Shown here: positions 7,661 to 15,297 of the stretch, piece by piece
Position numbering within the stretch: the stretch's first letter is position 1
Layout: each line of letters opens with the position of its first letter
Origin: Thiobacillus sp.
Lineage (GTDB): Bacteria > Pseudomonadota > Gammaproteobacteria > Burkholderiales > Thiobacillaceae
Reading direction: 5' to 3'
NCBI GenBank assembly: GCA_020724415.1
Contig: DYHB01000007.1
Span: 1-45,353, forward strand
DNA: 45,353 bases
Translations under genes and position numbers: made by a program
Notes under the pieces: model-generated
What the model saw: the letters and a program-made list of their open reading frames with translations, nothing else
Told to the model about the DNA's origin: nothing
Databases searched by the model: none

Positions 7661-8919
7661 TCCACTTGCTTCCCCTGGCCTTGAAGAGTGCCTGGAACCG
7701 GCGTGCCACCCTGGCCCTGACCCTGGTGGCCGTGGCCTTGGCCGTAGCCCTGCTGTTGGGCGTTGAGCGACTGCGCCAGGATGCCCGGACCGGCTTTGCC
7801 CAGGCCGTATCCGGTACCGACCTGGTGGTGGGTGCCCGGGCCAGTCCCCTGCAACTCATGCTCTATTCCGTGTACCGCCTGGGCGAGCCCACGGCCACCA
7901 TGGATTGGGCCAGCGTGGAATACCTGGCCGGGCACCCTGCCGTAGCCTGGGCCATACCCCTGTCCCTCGGGGATTCCCATCGCGGCTTTCCGGTAGTGGC
8001 CACCAACCAGGCCTATTTCGACCATTTCCGCCATGGTGACGGCAAGTCCCTGAGCTTTAGCCAGGGCCGCCCCTTCGCCTCGGTATTCGAAGCCGTGTTG
8101 GGTGCGGAGGTGGCCGGCCGCCTCGGCTATGCATCTGGCCATGCCATCGTCCTCAATCATGGGGCGGGGGCGAGCCTGGCAGTGGGGCATGACGACAAGC
8201 CTTTCACGGTGGTGGGCATCCTGGCCCGGACCGGCACCCCGGTGGACCGGAGCGTGCACATCAGCCTGGAGGGCATGGAGGCGATTCATCTGGACTGGCA
8301 GGGGGGCGCTCCCATGGCCGGGCTCAGCATCCCGGCCCAGCACGTGACCAAGTTCGACCTGAGCCCGAAATCCGTCACCGCCGTGCTGGTGGGGCTGAAA
8401 TCCCGGGCCGCGGTGTTCTCTGTCCAGCGTCAGGTGGAGGCCTATCGGGGTGAGCCCCTGAGTGCCGTGCTGCCCGGGGTCGCCCTGGCGCGGCTGTGGG
8501 ACCTGATGGCCACCGGGGAACAGGTACTGCGCGTCATGTCCGGTCTGGTCCTGGCCGTCAGCCTGGCCGGCCTGGCGGCGGTGGTGCTTGCCAGCCTGAA
8601 CGAGCGGCGCCGGGAATTGGCCATCCTGCGCTCGGTAGGCGCCCGGCCCCGGGATATCCTGGCCCTGCTGACCCTCGAGGGCCTGGTGCTGGTGGTATTG
8701 GGGCTGGGGTTGGGCATCCTGCTCCTGTTCCTGCTGACCTGGGGTGCGACGCCGTGGCTACAGACCCATTATGGCCTGGCGCCGGAATCGATCCTCCTGC
8801 GCGGACAGGAACTCCCCTGGCTTGGCCTGGTTCTGGCGGTGGGCTTTCTGAGCAGTTTGCTGCCCGCCTGGCGTGCCTATCGACTCTCCCTGGCCGACGG
8901 CCTGACTCCGAGGATATGA
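7657..8919 (+). CDS. FtsX-like ABC permease, Zrg-like zinc system
   Basis: A 420-residue MacB/FtsX-type permease. One N-terminal membrane segment (about residues 17-36) is followed by a large periplasmic domain of about 240 residues. Three C-terminal membrane segments enclose the LNERRRELAILRSVGARP coupling loop typical of the family. The periplasmic domain contains scattered His residues (for example DHFRHGDG). It overlaps the ATPase gene by 4 bp and is followed at once by the DUF3299 gene. How FtsX-like proteins move zinc is not evident from sequence; they may act mechanically on the periplasmic partners. Confidence 0.85.
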   Translation: MIHLLPLALKSAWNRRATLALTLVAVALAVALLLGVERLRQDARTGFAQAVSGTDLVVGARASPLQLMLYSVYRLGEPTATMDWASVEYLAGHPAVAWAIPLSLGDSHRGFPVVATNQAYFDHFRHGDGKSLSFSQGRPFASVFEAVLGAEVAGRLGYASGHAIVLNHGAGASLAVGHDDKPFTVVGILARTGTPVDRSVHISLEGMEAIHLDWQGGAPMAGLSIPAQHVTKFDLSPKSVTAVLVGLKSRAAVFSVQRQVEAYRGEPLSAVLPGVALARLWDLMATGEQVLRVMSGLVLAVSLAGLAAVVLASLNERRRELAILRSVGARPRDILALLTLEGLVLVVLGLGLGILLLFLLTWGATPWLQTHYGLAPESILLRGQELPWLGLVLAVGFLSSLLPAWRAYRLSLADGLTPRI

Positions 8920-8921
8920 CC

Positions 8922-9509
8922 ATGCACAATCCCGCTCTGCCCCTACTGGGTCTGCTCCTGGCCCTGTTCCTGATCGGCCCGGCAACGGCCCAGGACTACA
9001 AGGTGGGGGACCGCCTGGGCAAGACCCCCGATAACGCCAAGGCCGGCAGTTTCCGTACCCTGGAATGGGACGACCTGATGCCCAGCGACTGGAACCCCAT
9101 GAAGTTCATCCAGGATCTGAAACTGGACACTCTCCAAGACTCCGATCCCCGGGCCATGGAGGCCATGGAAAAACTGAAAGCCAAGTGGAACGCCGCCCCC
9201 GCGAATCCGGCCCTGAACGGTGCCCGGATTCGCATCGCCGGCTTCGTGGTACCCCTCGAGTGGAGCGAGAAGGCCATGACCGAGTTCCTCCTGGTGCCCT
9301 ATTTTGGTGCCTGTGTTCACGTCCCCCCTCCGCCGGCCAACCAGATCATCCACGTCACCACCGCCAAGCCCTACAAGAGCCGTGGCTACATGGATGCCGT
9401 CTGGGTGAGTGGCGTCTTGAGCACCGGATTCTCCAAGACCGAGATGGGGGACAGCGTTTACCGACTCAAGGCCAGCCGCGTGGAGCATTACACGGAGCCC
9501 CGGCGTTGA
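8922..9509 (+). CDS. DUF3299 periplasmic protein, Zrg-like zinc system component
   Basis: A 195-residue secreted protein. The signal peptide MHNPALPLLGLLLALFLIG ends near GPATAQ. The DUF3299 core contains RIAGFVVPLEW, a FLLVPYFGACVHVPPPPANQ block (Cys and His close together) and VWVSG. Start choice: ATG 8916 overlaps the permease stop as ATGA, but GAGG at 8910-8913 is only 2 nt away from it; ATG 8922 has a better 8-nt spacing and begins a clean signal peptide. Proteins of this family accompany FtsX-like permeases in Zur-controlled loci. The Cys-His-rich block is a plausible metal site, by inference. Confidence 0.85.
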   Translation: MHNPALPLLGLLLALFLIGPATAQDYKVGDRLGKTPDNAKAGSFRTLEWDDLMPSDWNPMKFIQDLKLDTLQDSDPRAMEAMEKLKAKWNAAPANPALNGARIRIAGFVVPLEWSEKAMTEFLLVPYFGACVHVPPPPANQIIHVTTAKPYKSRGYMDAVWVSGVLSTGFSKTEMGDSVYRLKASRVEHYTEPRR

Positions 9510-9841
9510 TCTTCAAGTCCGTCCTGACCGCGGGCCGCGGGTGGGCCCTCCTCCTGGCCCTGGCCCTTCTGGCAGTCCAGGCAGGTGCCCTGAGCCACGG
9601 CCTGGGCCACCATGGCCACGAGGGGCATGAACACGAAGAACAGGTATGTGAGTTGTGCCTGGCATTCCAGGGCATTCAGGCAGGCATCCCTCCCGAGCTG
9701 GGGCGGCTTGTCAACCCCGCCGGCTGCGGGGCGCTCATTCGGTCGGAACCCCTGGCCGGCCCGCAACCCAGCCATCACTTCAATCCCAGCCGGGCCCCCC
9801 CTGTTGACCTCATCCATCGGCAACTGATTTTCAACACCTAG
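9506..9841 (+). CDS. Small exported His/Cys-rich protein, DUF2946-like
   Basis: About 111 residues, beginning at TTG 9506, which overlaps the previous stop (TTGA). The N-terminal hydrophobic segment WALLLALALLAVQAGALS is a signal peptide or anchor. A His-rich stretch HGLGHHGHEGHEHEEQ runs into VCELCLAFQG, giving a compact His/Cys metal-binding site. The C-terminus has the RAPPVD-type ending seen in DUF2946-like proteins encoded beside metal-responsive outer-membrane proteins. There is no second in-frame start that keeps the signal segment. A role as a periplasmic zinc relay is inferred from residues and neighbours; the family assignment is tentative. Confidence 0.65.
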   Translation: MIFKSVLTAGRGWALLLALALLAVQAGALSHGLGHHGHEGHEHEEQVCELCLAFQGIQAGIPPELGRLVNPAGCGALIRSEPLAGPQPSHHFNPSRAPPVDLIHRQLIFNT

Positions 9842-9843
9842 AA

Positions 9844-9862
9844 CGCCTGCCTGAAGCAGGCG
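9844..9862 (+). other. Intercistronic hairpin inside the zinc operon
   Basis: CGCCTGC (9844-9850) and GCAGGCG (9856-9862) form a perfect 7-bp stem with a 5-nt loop, right after the stop of the small His/Cys gene. There is no T-run. It could stabilise or process the mRNA, changing the ratio of the outer-membrane protein and znu genes relative to upstream genes. Confidence 0.4.
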
Positions 9863-9889
9863 CCAGCCATTGATTCGATGAGAGTGATC

Positions 9890-11320
9890 ATGAACAAGCC
9901 CGCATTGCTTGCCTGTGCCCTGCTGCCCTTGTGGAGCACCGCCCAGGCCAATCCCGAACTGGATCTACTCAAGGCCGAGATCCAGGCCATGAAAACCCAG
10001 TATGAGTCCCGACTGGCCGAGTTGGAGAACCGATTGAAGCAGGCCGAGGCAAAATCTGCCCCTGGCCAGGGGGCCGCCCCGGCATCGGATCGCCTGGGTC
10101 AGGTGGGCGCAGGCACCCGTTTCAACCCCCAGATTTCCGTGATTCTCGACGGGGTCTACTACAACGACAACAAGAAGGGTGAGGCCGTGGAAATGCTGGA
10201 GCATCTGGACGGCATCAACCACGGTCACGACCATGAAGGCCATGCCCACGGCAGCCTGGATCGAGGCTTCAATCTGCGCGAGACCGAGATTGCCTTTTCC
10301 GCCACGGTGGACCCCTATTTCGACGCCAGTCTGTACCTCGCCGTCGACAGCCACGGGGGCGTGGAACTGGAAGAAGCCTATTTCGATACCCGGGCCCTGC
10401 CGGCCGGGCTCAAAGTACGGGGCGGCAAGTTTCTGTCCGGCATCGGGTACCAGAACAGTCAGCATCCCCACAGCTGGGACTTCACCGACATCACCCTGCC
10501 CTACCGCACGTTACTTGGCGAGCATGGCCTCATGGATACGGGTCTGCGCCTGAGCTGGCTTCCCAGAACCGGTTCCTACTACACCCTGCTGGGCATGGAG
10601 TTGTTCCAGGGCAACGAACAAATCTTCGCCAGCGCCGGTCCTGAATTGCCGGAAGATGTGGCCGACACCAGCTTCGGTGGCCTGGCCGACAAGAAGGCCG
10701 GCCCCCGTCTGGCCACCGTCTACGCCAAGGTGGCACCGGATCTGGGTGACGATCATGGCCTGCAGTTCGGTCTCTGGGCTGCCCAGGCACGACAACACCA
10801 GGAGGTCCATGACCATCGCGACGAAAACCCCGCCGCCGCCGTGCACGCCCTGGAGGGAGAATCCCGGCTTTGGGGTGCCGACCTGGTCTACAAGTACGAT
10901 GCCCCCGGAGCCTACGGCCAGGGGGACTTCAGTCTGGCCACCGAGTACCTGCGCGCCAACAAGGATCTGGCCGTGGCCTATCACCAATCCAATGCCGGGC
11001 TCATCGGCGCCGAGCGGGATTTCACCCAGGATGGTTTCTACATCCAGGGCACCTATGGCTTTGCACCCCGCTGGCAGGCGGGCCTGCGCTATGACGTGAC
11101 AGGCCTGACCAACCGGGTGAACCGGGCCGGCAGCATCAGCCGCATGGATGAGTCGGATCGCTGGACCCTGGCCCTGACCCATCGTCTGAGTGAATTCTCC
11201 CTGGTCCGCTTCCAGGCCAGCCGGGCCGACCTGTCGGTGGAAGGGGAGAAGGAGCAGGCCAACCAGTTCTTCATCCAGTATCAGCACAGTCTGGGGGCCC
11301 ATGGCGCCCACGGATTCTGA
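9890..11320 (+). CDS. Putative outer-membrane beta-barrel porin with coiled-coil N-terminus and His-rich segment
   Basis: 476 residues from ATG 9890. The signal peptide is MNKPALLACALLPLWSTAQA, followed by a coiled-coil region (about residues 22-60, LDLLKAEIQAMKTQYESRLA) as in OprP/LbtU-like porins. The rest is rich in alternating amphipathic strands ending in an aromatic (FFIQYQHSLGAHGAHGF), typical of a barrel. No TonB box or plug domain is seen, so it is not a classical TonB receptor. A His-rich segment HGHDHEGHAHG near residue 110 precedes the barrel, and more His occur in HQEVHDHRD. It lies between the Zrg-like genes and znuACB, suggesting zinc passage across the outer membrane. An upstream ATG (9878) lacks a ribosome-binding site. 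Confidence 0.75.
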   Translation: MNKPALLACALLPLWSTAQANPELDLLKAEIQAMKTQYESRLAELENRLKQAEAKSAPGQGAAPASDRLGQVGAGTRFNPQISVILDGVYYNDNKKGEAVEMLEHLDGINHGHDHEGHAHGSLDRGFNLRETEIAFSATVDPYFDASLYLAVDSHGGVELEEAYFDTRALPAGLKVRGGKFLSGIGYQNSQHPHSWDFTDITLPYRTLLGEHGLMDTGLRLSWLPRTGSYYTLLGMELFQGNEQIFASAGPELPEDVADTSFGGLADKKAGPRLATVYAKVAPDLGDDHGLQFGLWAAQARQHQEVHDHRDENPAAAVHALEGESRLWGADLVYKYDAPGAYGQGDFSLATEYLRANKDLAVAYHQSNAGLIGAERDFTQDGFYIQGTYGFAPRWQAGLRYDVTGLTNRVNRAGSISRMDESDRWTLALTHRLSEFSLVRFQASRADLSVEGEKEQANQFFIQYQHSLGAHGAHGF

Positions 11321-11331
11321 AGGAGGTGACC

Positions 11332-12213
11332 ATGCGTTGGATCCTGGCGCTTATTTTGGGCTTGACGGCCCAAGCCGCCCTGGCGACCCTGAACGTGGTG
11401 GTCACCACCGCCAGCATGGGCATGCTGGCCCGGGAAGTGGGCGGGGACGCGGTCAGGGTGACCGTGCTCGCCCCCTCCGATCGCGATCCCCACATGCTTC
11501 AGGCCAAGCCCTCCATGATCCGCCAGTTGCGGGATGCGGATCTGGTGGTGGCCGTGGGTGCCGAGCTGGAACAGGGGTGGCTGCCGGCCGCCATTTCCAG
11601 CAGTGCCAATCCGCGGCTCCTGGTCGGTCGTCCTGGCTACTTCGAGGCAGCCGCCCAGGTGGATCTCCTGGAGTCGAACCAGGCGGCGGATCGGGCCCTG
11701 GGTGATGTGCATCCGGCGGGCAACCCCCACCTCCACATGGACCCGGTCCGCATGGGCCAGGTTGCCATGGCACTGGCGGAACGCCTGGCACGGTTGCAGC
11801 CTGCCCTGGGGCCGGATGCCCGGCTTCGAGCCAGCCGGTTCGTGGCGGCTGTCCAGGACAGGCTGCCCGGCTGGCAGTCCCGCAGCCGTGGGGCGCCCGG
11901 CGTGGTGCTGTTCCACAAGGATGCCATTTACCTGACCAACCGCTTCTCCATTCCGGTCCATGGCTATCTGGAGCCGGTGCCCGGGGTGCCGCCCGGGGCC
12001 CGGCATCTGCAGACCTTGACCAGTCGTCTTCAGGGCAAGCCTGGAGTCGTCGTGCGGCACGCCTACCAGCCTGCCCAAGCGGCGGAGCGTCTGGCCGGGG
12101 CCTTGGGCTGGCCGGTGCGGGTGTTGCCCCTGGAGCCCTCCGGGACGGCCGGGGCCGAGGCCTATTTTCAGTTCCTGGATGCCTGGGTGAACGGTCTTGC
12201 CGGCCGTCAGTGA
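11332..12213 (+). CDS. znuA: Zinc ABC transporter substrate-binding protein ZnuA
   Basis: 293 residues, cluster A-I solute-binding protein. The signal peptide is MRWILALILGLTAQAALA. Probable metal ligands are H54 (DPHMLQ), H133/H135 (GNPHLHMDP) and H195 (LFHKDAIYLTNRF), at positions matching the E. coli ZnuA ligands. The His-rich acidic loop found in many ZnuA proteins before the second ligand is absent. The start is ATG 11332 with AAGGAGG upstream (a GTG at 11326 is too close). The gene overlaps znuC by 17 bp. ZnuA captures Zn(II) in the periplasm for ZnuB. Confidence 0.92.
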   Translation: MRWILALILGLTAQAALATLNVVVTTASMGMLAREVGGDAVRVTVLAPSDRDPHMLQAKPSMIRQLRDADLVVAVGAELEQGWLPAAISSSANPRLLVGRPGYFEAAAQVDLLESNQAADRALGDVHPAGNPHLHMDPVRMGQVAMALAERLARLQPALGPDARLRASRFVAAVQDRLPGWQSRSRGAPGVVLFHKDAIYLTNRFSIPVHGYLEPVPGVPPGARHLQTLTSRLQGKPGVVVRHAYQPAQAAERLAGALGWPVRVLPLEPSGTAGAEAYFQFLDAWVNGLAGRQ

Positions 12214-12778
12214 CGGGGCAACCCTGTTCCAGGCCCAGCAGTGGGTGGCGGGTTATGCCGATCCCGTCGTGGGCCCGGTCTCCCTCACCCTGAGCCGGGG
12301 CGAGATCGTGGGGCTGAGCGGCCCCAACGGGGCGGGTAAATCCACCCTGCTGCGGTCATTGCTGGGCTTGGCCCGGATCCACGCCGGCCATTGGGAGACG
12401 CGGCCCGACCTGGTTTGGCGTTATCTGCCCCAGCGACCGGTACGACCGGCCCAGGCCCCCCTGAATGGGACCGAAATGCTCCGCCTCATGCAGGCAGACC
12501 GGCTACCGCCCCCGGCCCGACTGGCGGCCAAGCTGGACCGGCGGGTGGACCGTCTGTCCGGGGGCGAATACCAGCTGCTTCAATTATGGTGCACCCTGGC
12601 CGGCCCAGGAGACGTGGTGCTGCTGGACGAGCCGACCAACAACCTTGACCCGGAGCACGGCCAGTTTGCGGCCCAGGCCATCCTGGACCGGCGAAGCGCT
12701 CACGGCACCCTGATCGTCAGTCATGATGCCGATTTTCTGGCCCGGGTATGCGACCGGTGCGTGGAGGTGAGCTCATGA
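12197..12778 (+). CDS. znuC: Zinc ABC transporter ATPase ZnuC
   Basis: A 193-residue ABC ATPase that powers ZnuB. Walker A is SGPNGAGKST near residue 40, the Q-loop region is RYLPQRPV, the signature is RLSGGEYQLLQLW, Walker B is VVLLDEPTNNLDPEHG, and the H-loop is IVSHD. It begins at TTG 12197 inside the end of znuA; no better start keeps the N-terminal strand. It is short for the family (usually 230-250 residues): the C-terminal tail after the H-loop is minimal, as in compact betaproteobacterial versions. It overlaps znuB by ATGA (12775-12778). Confidence 0.9.
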   Translation: MPAVSDGATLFQAQQWVAGYADPVVGPVSLTLSRGEIVGLSGPNGAGKSTLLRSLLGLARIHAGHWETRPDLVWRYLPQRPVRPAQAPLNGTEMLRLMQADRLPPPARLAAKLDRRVDRLSGGEYQLLQLWCTLAGPGDVVLLDEPTNNLDPEHGQFAAQAILDRRSAHGTLIVSHDADFLARVCDRCVEVSS

Positions 12779-13581
12779 ATCTCGCCCCGATCTGGGACCC
12801 CGTATTCCTGCTGCCCTGGCTGGCCGGCCTGCCCCTGGTCCTGGCCCTGGCCCTGCTGGGCACCCTGCTGCGCTTGCGGGACGAGTGGCTGGCCGCCCTG
12901 GGCCTGGCCCATCTGGCCACCGCCTCGGGCCTGGCAGGGGCGGCGGTGGGCATGCCACCCCCCCTGGCGGCCCCGGTCGGGGCACTGCTGGGCGCCGGCC
13001 TGAAATATCTCACGGGCAAAGGCCAGAACAGTGCCTATGGGGTCATGATCCTGGCCGGCTGGTCGACCACCCTCCTGCTGGCAGCCAACACGGCCCTGGG
13101 CGATGCCCTGGCCCACGCCGTGGTGGATGGCCAGCTTTATTTTGCCGGCAGACTGGAGGTCGGCCTGGCCTGGCTGGCCGGGGGACTGGTACTGGTCTTG
13201 CTGCCGGTACTGATGCCGCACTTGTTGCGCGCCCGGTTCTTTCCAGACCACGAACTGGCCAATCGGCTACCCATCTGGCGCTGGCATCTGGTGTTCGACC
13301 TGCTGGTGGCCGGAGTGATCGCCGTGGCCACCATGACCCTGGGGCTGATGGCCGCCTTTGCATTCATCTTCCTGCCGGCCATGATGGCCTTTTCCGGCGC
13401 CCGGAGCTGGCGTGGCACATTGATCGCCAGCGGGATCATCGGCGGCCTGGCCTATCTCGCCAGCTTCGTCCTTGCCCTGGCCCTGGACCAGCCCTTCGGC
13501 CCCCTGGCCGTGGCCCTGCTGCTGATCGGGCTGGGTCTGGCCAGGCTCCGTCCAAGGCTCAATGCATCGGGCGCTTGGTGA
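12775..13581 (+). CDS. znuB: Zinc ABC transporter permease ZnuB
   Basis: A 268-residue ABC-3 family integral membrane protein with about eight hydrophobic segments, including AFAFIFLPAMMAFS and GLAYLASFVLALALDQPFGPLAVA, typical of the family C-terminus. The start is ATG 12775 with GGAGGTGA upstream, overlapping the znuC stop; an upstream in-frame ATG at 12748 lies inside znuC and lacks a ribosome-binding site. It is the last gene of the zinc operon, and its 3' end overlaps the convergent ankyrin gene by 23 bp. Confidence 0.9.
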   Translation: MNLAPIWDPVFLLPWLAGLPLVLALALLGTLLRLRDEWLAALGLAHLATASGLAGAAVGMPPPLAAPVGALLGAGLKYLTGKGQNSAYGVMILAGWSTTLLLAANTALGDALAHAVVDGQLYFAGRLEVGLAWLAGGLVLVLLPVLMPHLLRARFFPDHELANRLPIWRWHLVFDLLVAGVIAVATMTLGLMAAFAFIFLPAMMAFSGARSWRGTLIASGIIGGLAYLASFVLALALDQPFGPLAVALLLIGLGLARLRPRLNASGAW

Positions 13582-14146
13582 AGGTGACGATCTTCGCCTC
13601 GCTGGGCGGCCCCTTGCGGGCGCCGCTGGAACAGCCGCCACCTTCGGTTTCCATGACATAGCCCTCGGCTTCGTGCAGCAGGTTGATGACGTCCACGTAG
13701 AATTTTTCCTTGGCCATCTGCAGGGCGGTGCGACCGTGTTCGTTGACGGCCTTGATTTCGGCACCGGCGTTCAACAGCACTTCGCACACGGCCGCTTCGC
13801 CACCGCCGGCGGCCATCATCAGGGGCGTAAGGCCAAAGAAGGCCTTGGCATTGACGTCGGCACCGGCATCCACGAGGGCCTGGACCACGGGAGCATAGCC
13901 ACAATCCTGCTCGTGGTTGTAGGCGGCCTTGAACAGAGCCGTCCAGCCGTTGTCATCCTTGCCGTCCACCTGCGCACCGGCCGCCAGCAAAGCCAGGACG
14001 ACTTCCAATTGACCGTGGTGAGCAGCGTTCATCAGGGGGGTCATGCCGCCTTCGTCAGCCTGTTCCAGATCGGCGCCGGCTTGGATGAGGGATTGGATCT
14101 GGGCCAGATCGCCAGTGCGGGCAGCTTCATGCAAATTCGTGCTCAT
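13559..14146 (-). CDS. Ankyrin-repeat protein
   Basis: 195 residues made almost entirely of about five ankyrin repeats, with typical starts such as GMTPLMNAAHHGQLEVVLAL, GWTALFKAA, GLTPLMMAAGGGE and GRTALQMAKEKF. The third repeat has a short insertion (NHEQDCGYAP). A C-terminal tail of about 30 residues (METEGGGCSSGARKGPP) follows. There is no signal peptide or membrane segment, so it is cytosolic, and ankyrin repeats indicate protein binding; the partner is unknown. It is convergent with and overlaps znuB by 23 bp. The start is ATG at 14146 with GGAG upstream on the reverse strand. Confidence 0.88.
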   Translation of the reverse strand: MSTNLHEAARTGDLAQIQSLIQAGADLEQADEGGMTPLMNAAHHGQLEVVLALLAAGAQVDGKDDNGWTALFKAAYNHEQDCGYAPVVQALVDAGADVNAKAFFGLTPLMMAAGGGEAAVCEVLLNAGAEIKAVNEHGRTALQMAKEKFYVDVINLLHEAEGYVMETEGGGCSSGARKGPPSEAKIVTFTKRPMH

Positions 14147-14175
14147 AGCGGAGTCTCCGTGAATAATTGTTTATT

Positions 14176-14204
14176 ATTTTACTCAAGTATTTTTGCACTG
14201 TAAA
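14176..14204 (-). promoter_or_regulatory. Putative sigma-70 promoter of the ankyrin gene
   Basis: On the reverse strand TTTACA (14204-14199) is followed after exactly 17 bp by TAAAAT (14181-14176), in an AT-rich pocket unlike the GC-rich surroundings. The leader would be about 25-30 nt, and GGAG precedes the ATG. Confidence 0.6.
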
Positions 14205-14229
14205 TCGTCCCCCCAATCGAGCCCGGGCA

Positions 14230-15270
14230 TCAGGGCTGGCTGCCTTCCAACGGGTGTTGTATCCCGTTCAGCCCGCCCCGGATGACATGGACATCGAATC
14301 CACGTTGGGTCAGCAGGAAGGCCGCAGCACAACTGCGACGGCCGGTCTGGCAGAACAGAACGTACTTGCGCTTGGGGTCCAGTGCTCCGGCCTTGAGTCG
14401 CAACAGGTACAGGGGCATGTTGAGGCTGCCGGACAAAGTGCCGGCCTGGTATTCGTTCTCCATCCGGACGTCGATCAGTCCGGCCCCTGCCTTCACCAGG
14501 TTGGCCACCTCCTTCATGGAAACCCATTGGACCAAAGGTTCCTGCAGAATGTGCTCGAAGTCGGCTTTGGCCAGGCGCATGAGCTCACCGTCTTCCATCA
14601 TGGTGACCGTGGCGTTGCGCAATTCACCGGAGAGCAGGGCCTCCTCGCCAAAACCACTGCCCACGTCCAGTTCGGCCAGGGGCACCTCCTGGCCGGACTG
14701 GTTGCGCGCCACCCGGGCCCGGCCCGCCTTGATCAGGTAGTAATACTCCCCTGGCTCCCCCTGGCGAATGACCACCTCACCCCGGGTGACTCGAACGGGC
14801 GTCAGGCGAGCGAACAGGGCCGCCAGGTTGGCGGAAGGCACCCGTTGGAAGGCCGGCTGCGCGACAAGACGGAACATCCATTCCGGGTCGTCGAAGTCCA
14901 GCTCGGTCACCTCGTAGGCAGCGGTCTGGTCAGCGGTGATCAGGTTGTCCAGGTCATCATCGTCCACGGCAATGACCTGGCAGGGACTGGCCGCCACGCC
15001 ATCGTAGCGCCTCGGCTTGAGGCGCGAGAGGGGGTGCCGGGCCGTGTCGGTACCGCTCTTGACGCTCAGGGCGGGCCCCTTGCCGGAAGCGCTGAGCCGG
15101 ATTTCCCCCGACAATAGGAAGTAGGTGTGGGTATCCCGTTCGCCTTCCCGGAACAAGTACTGGCCTGGATTCAGGTGGCGTATCTCCACCTGCTGGGAAA
15201 GCTTGACCAGGCCCGCTTCCGTGAGGGTATCCAGGGGGACGAAGTCCTTGAGCTGCTTCAGGGTCGACAT
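14230..15270 (-). CDS. Tandem cyclic-nucleotide-binding domains fused to a rhodanese domain
   Basis: A 346-residue cytosolic protein of three parts. Residues 1-115 form a degenerate cNMP-binding-like domain (PGQYLFREGERDTHTYFLLS). Residues 120-240 form a second cNMP-like domain (VVIRQGEPGEYYYLIKAGRA and GSGFGEEALLSGELRNATV). Residues 245-346 form a rhodanese with catalytic loop CQTGRRS after KYVLFC. There is no HTH, so it is not a Crp-type regulator. The rhodanese active site looks intact, so sulfur transfer or persulfide chemistry gated by ligand binding is plausible. Cyclic-nucleotide binding itself is uncertain because the phosphate-binding cassette is only partly conserved. Confidence 0.85.
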   Translation of the reverse strand: MSTLKQLKDFVPLDTLTEAGLVKLSQQVEIRHLNPGQYLFREGERDTHTYFLLSGEIRLSASGKGPALSVKSGTDTARHPLSRLKPRRYDGVAASPCQVIAVDDDDLDNLITADQTAAYEVTELDFDDPEWMFRLVAQPAFQRVPSANLAALFARLTPVRVTRGEVVIRQGEPGEYYYLIKAGRARVARNQSGQEVPLAELDVGSGFGEEALLSGELRNATVTMMEDGELMRLAKADFEHILQEPLVQWVSMKEVANLVKAGAGLIDVRMENEYQAGTLSGSLNMPLYLLRLKAGALDPKRKYVLFCQTGRRSCAAAFLLTQRGFDVHVIRGGLNGIQHPLEGSQP

Positions 15271-15297
15271 GATCGAGATTCCGTAGTCATTCGGTAT

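Noticed and set aside
6451-8343. 630-codon frame on the reverse strand through the Zrg-like genes
   Set aside because: It crosses several well-supported forward genes (DUF2796, ABC ATPase, permease), has no ribosome-binding site of note and a Gly/His/Gln-rich product typical of an antisense shadow.
9844-9862. Hairpin in the zinc operon read as an intrinsic terminator
   Set aside because: No T-run follows, and the next gene starts 28 bp later in the same direction; kept only as an mRNA hairpin.
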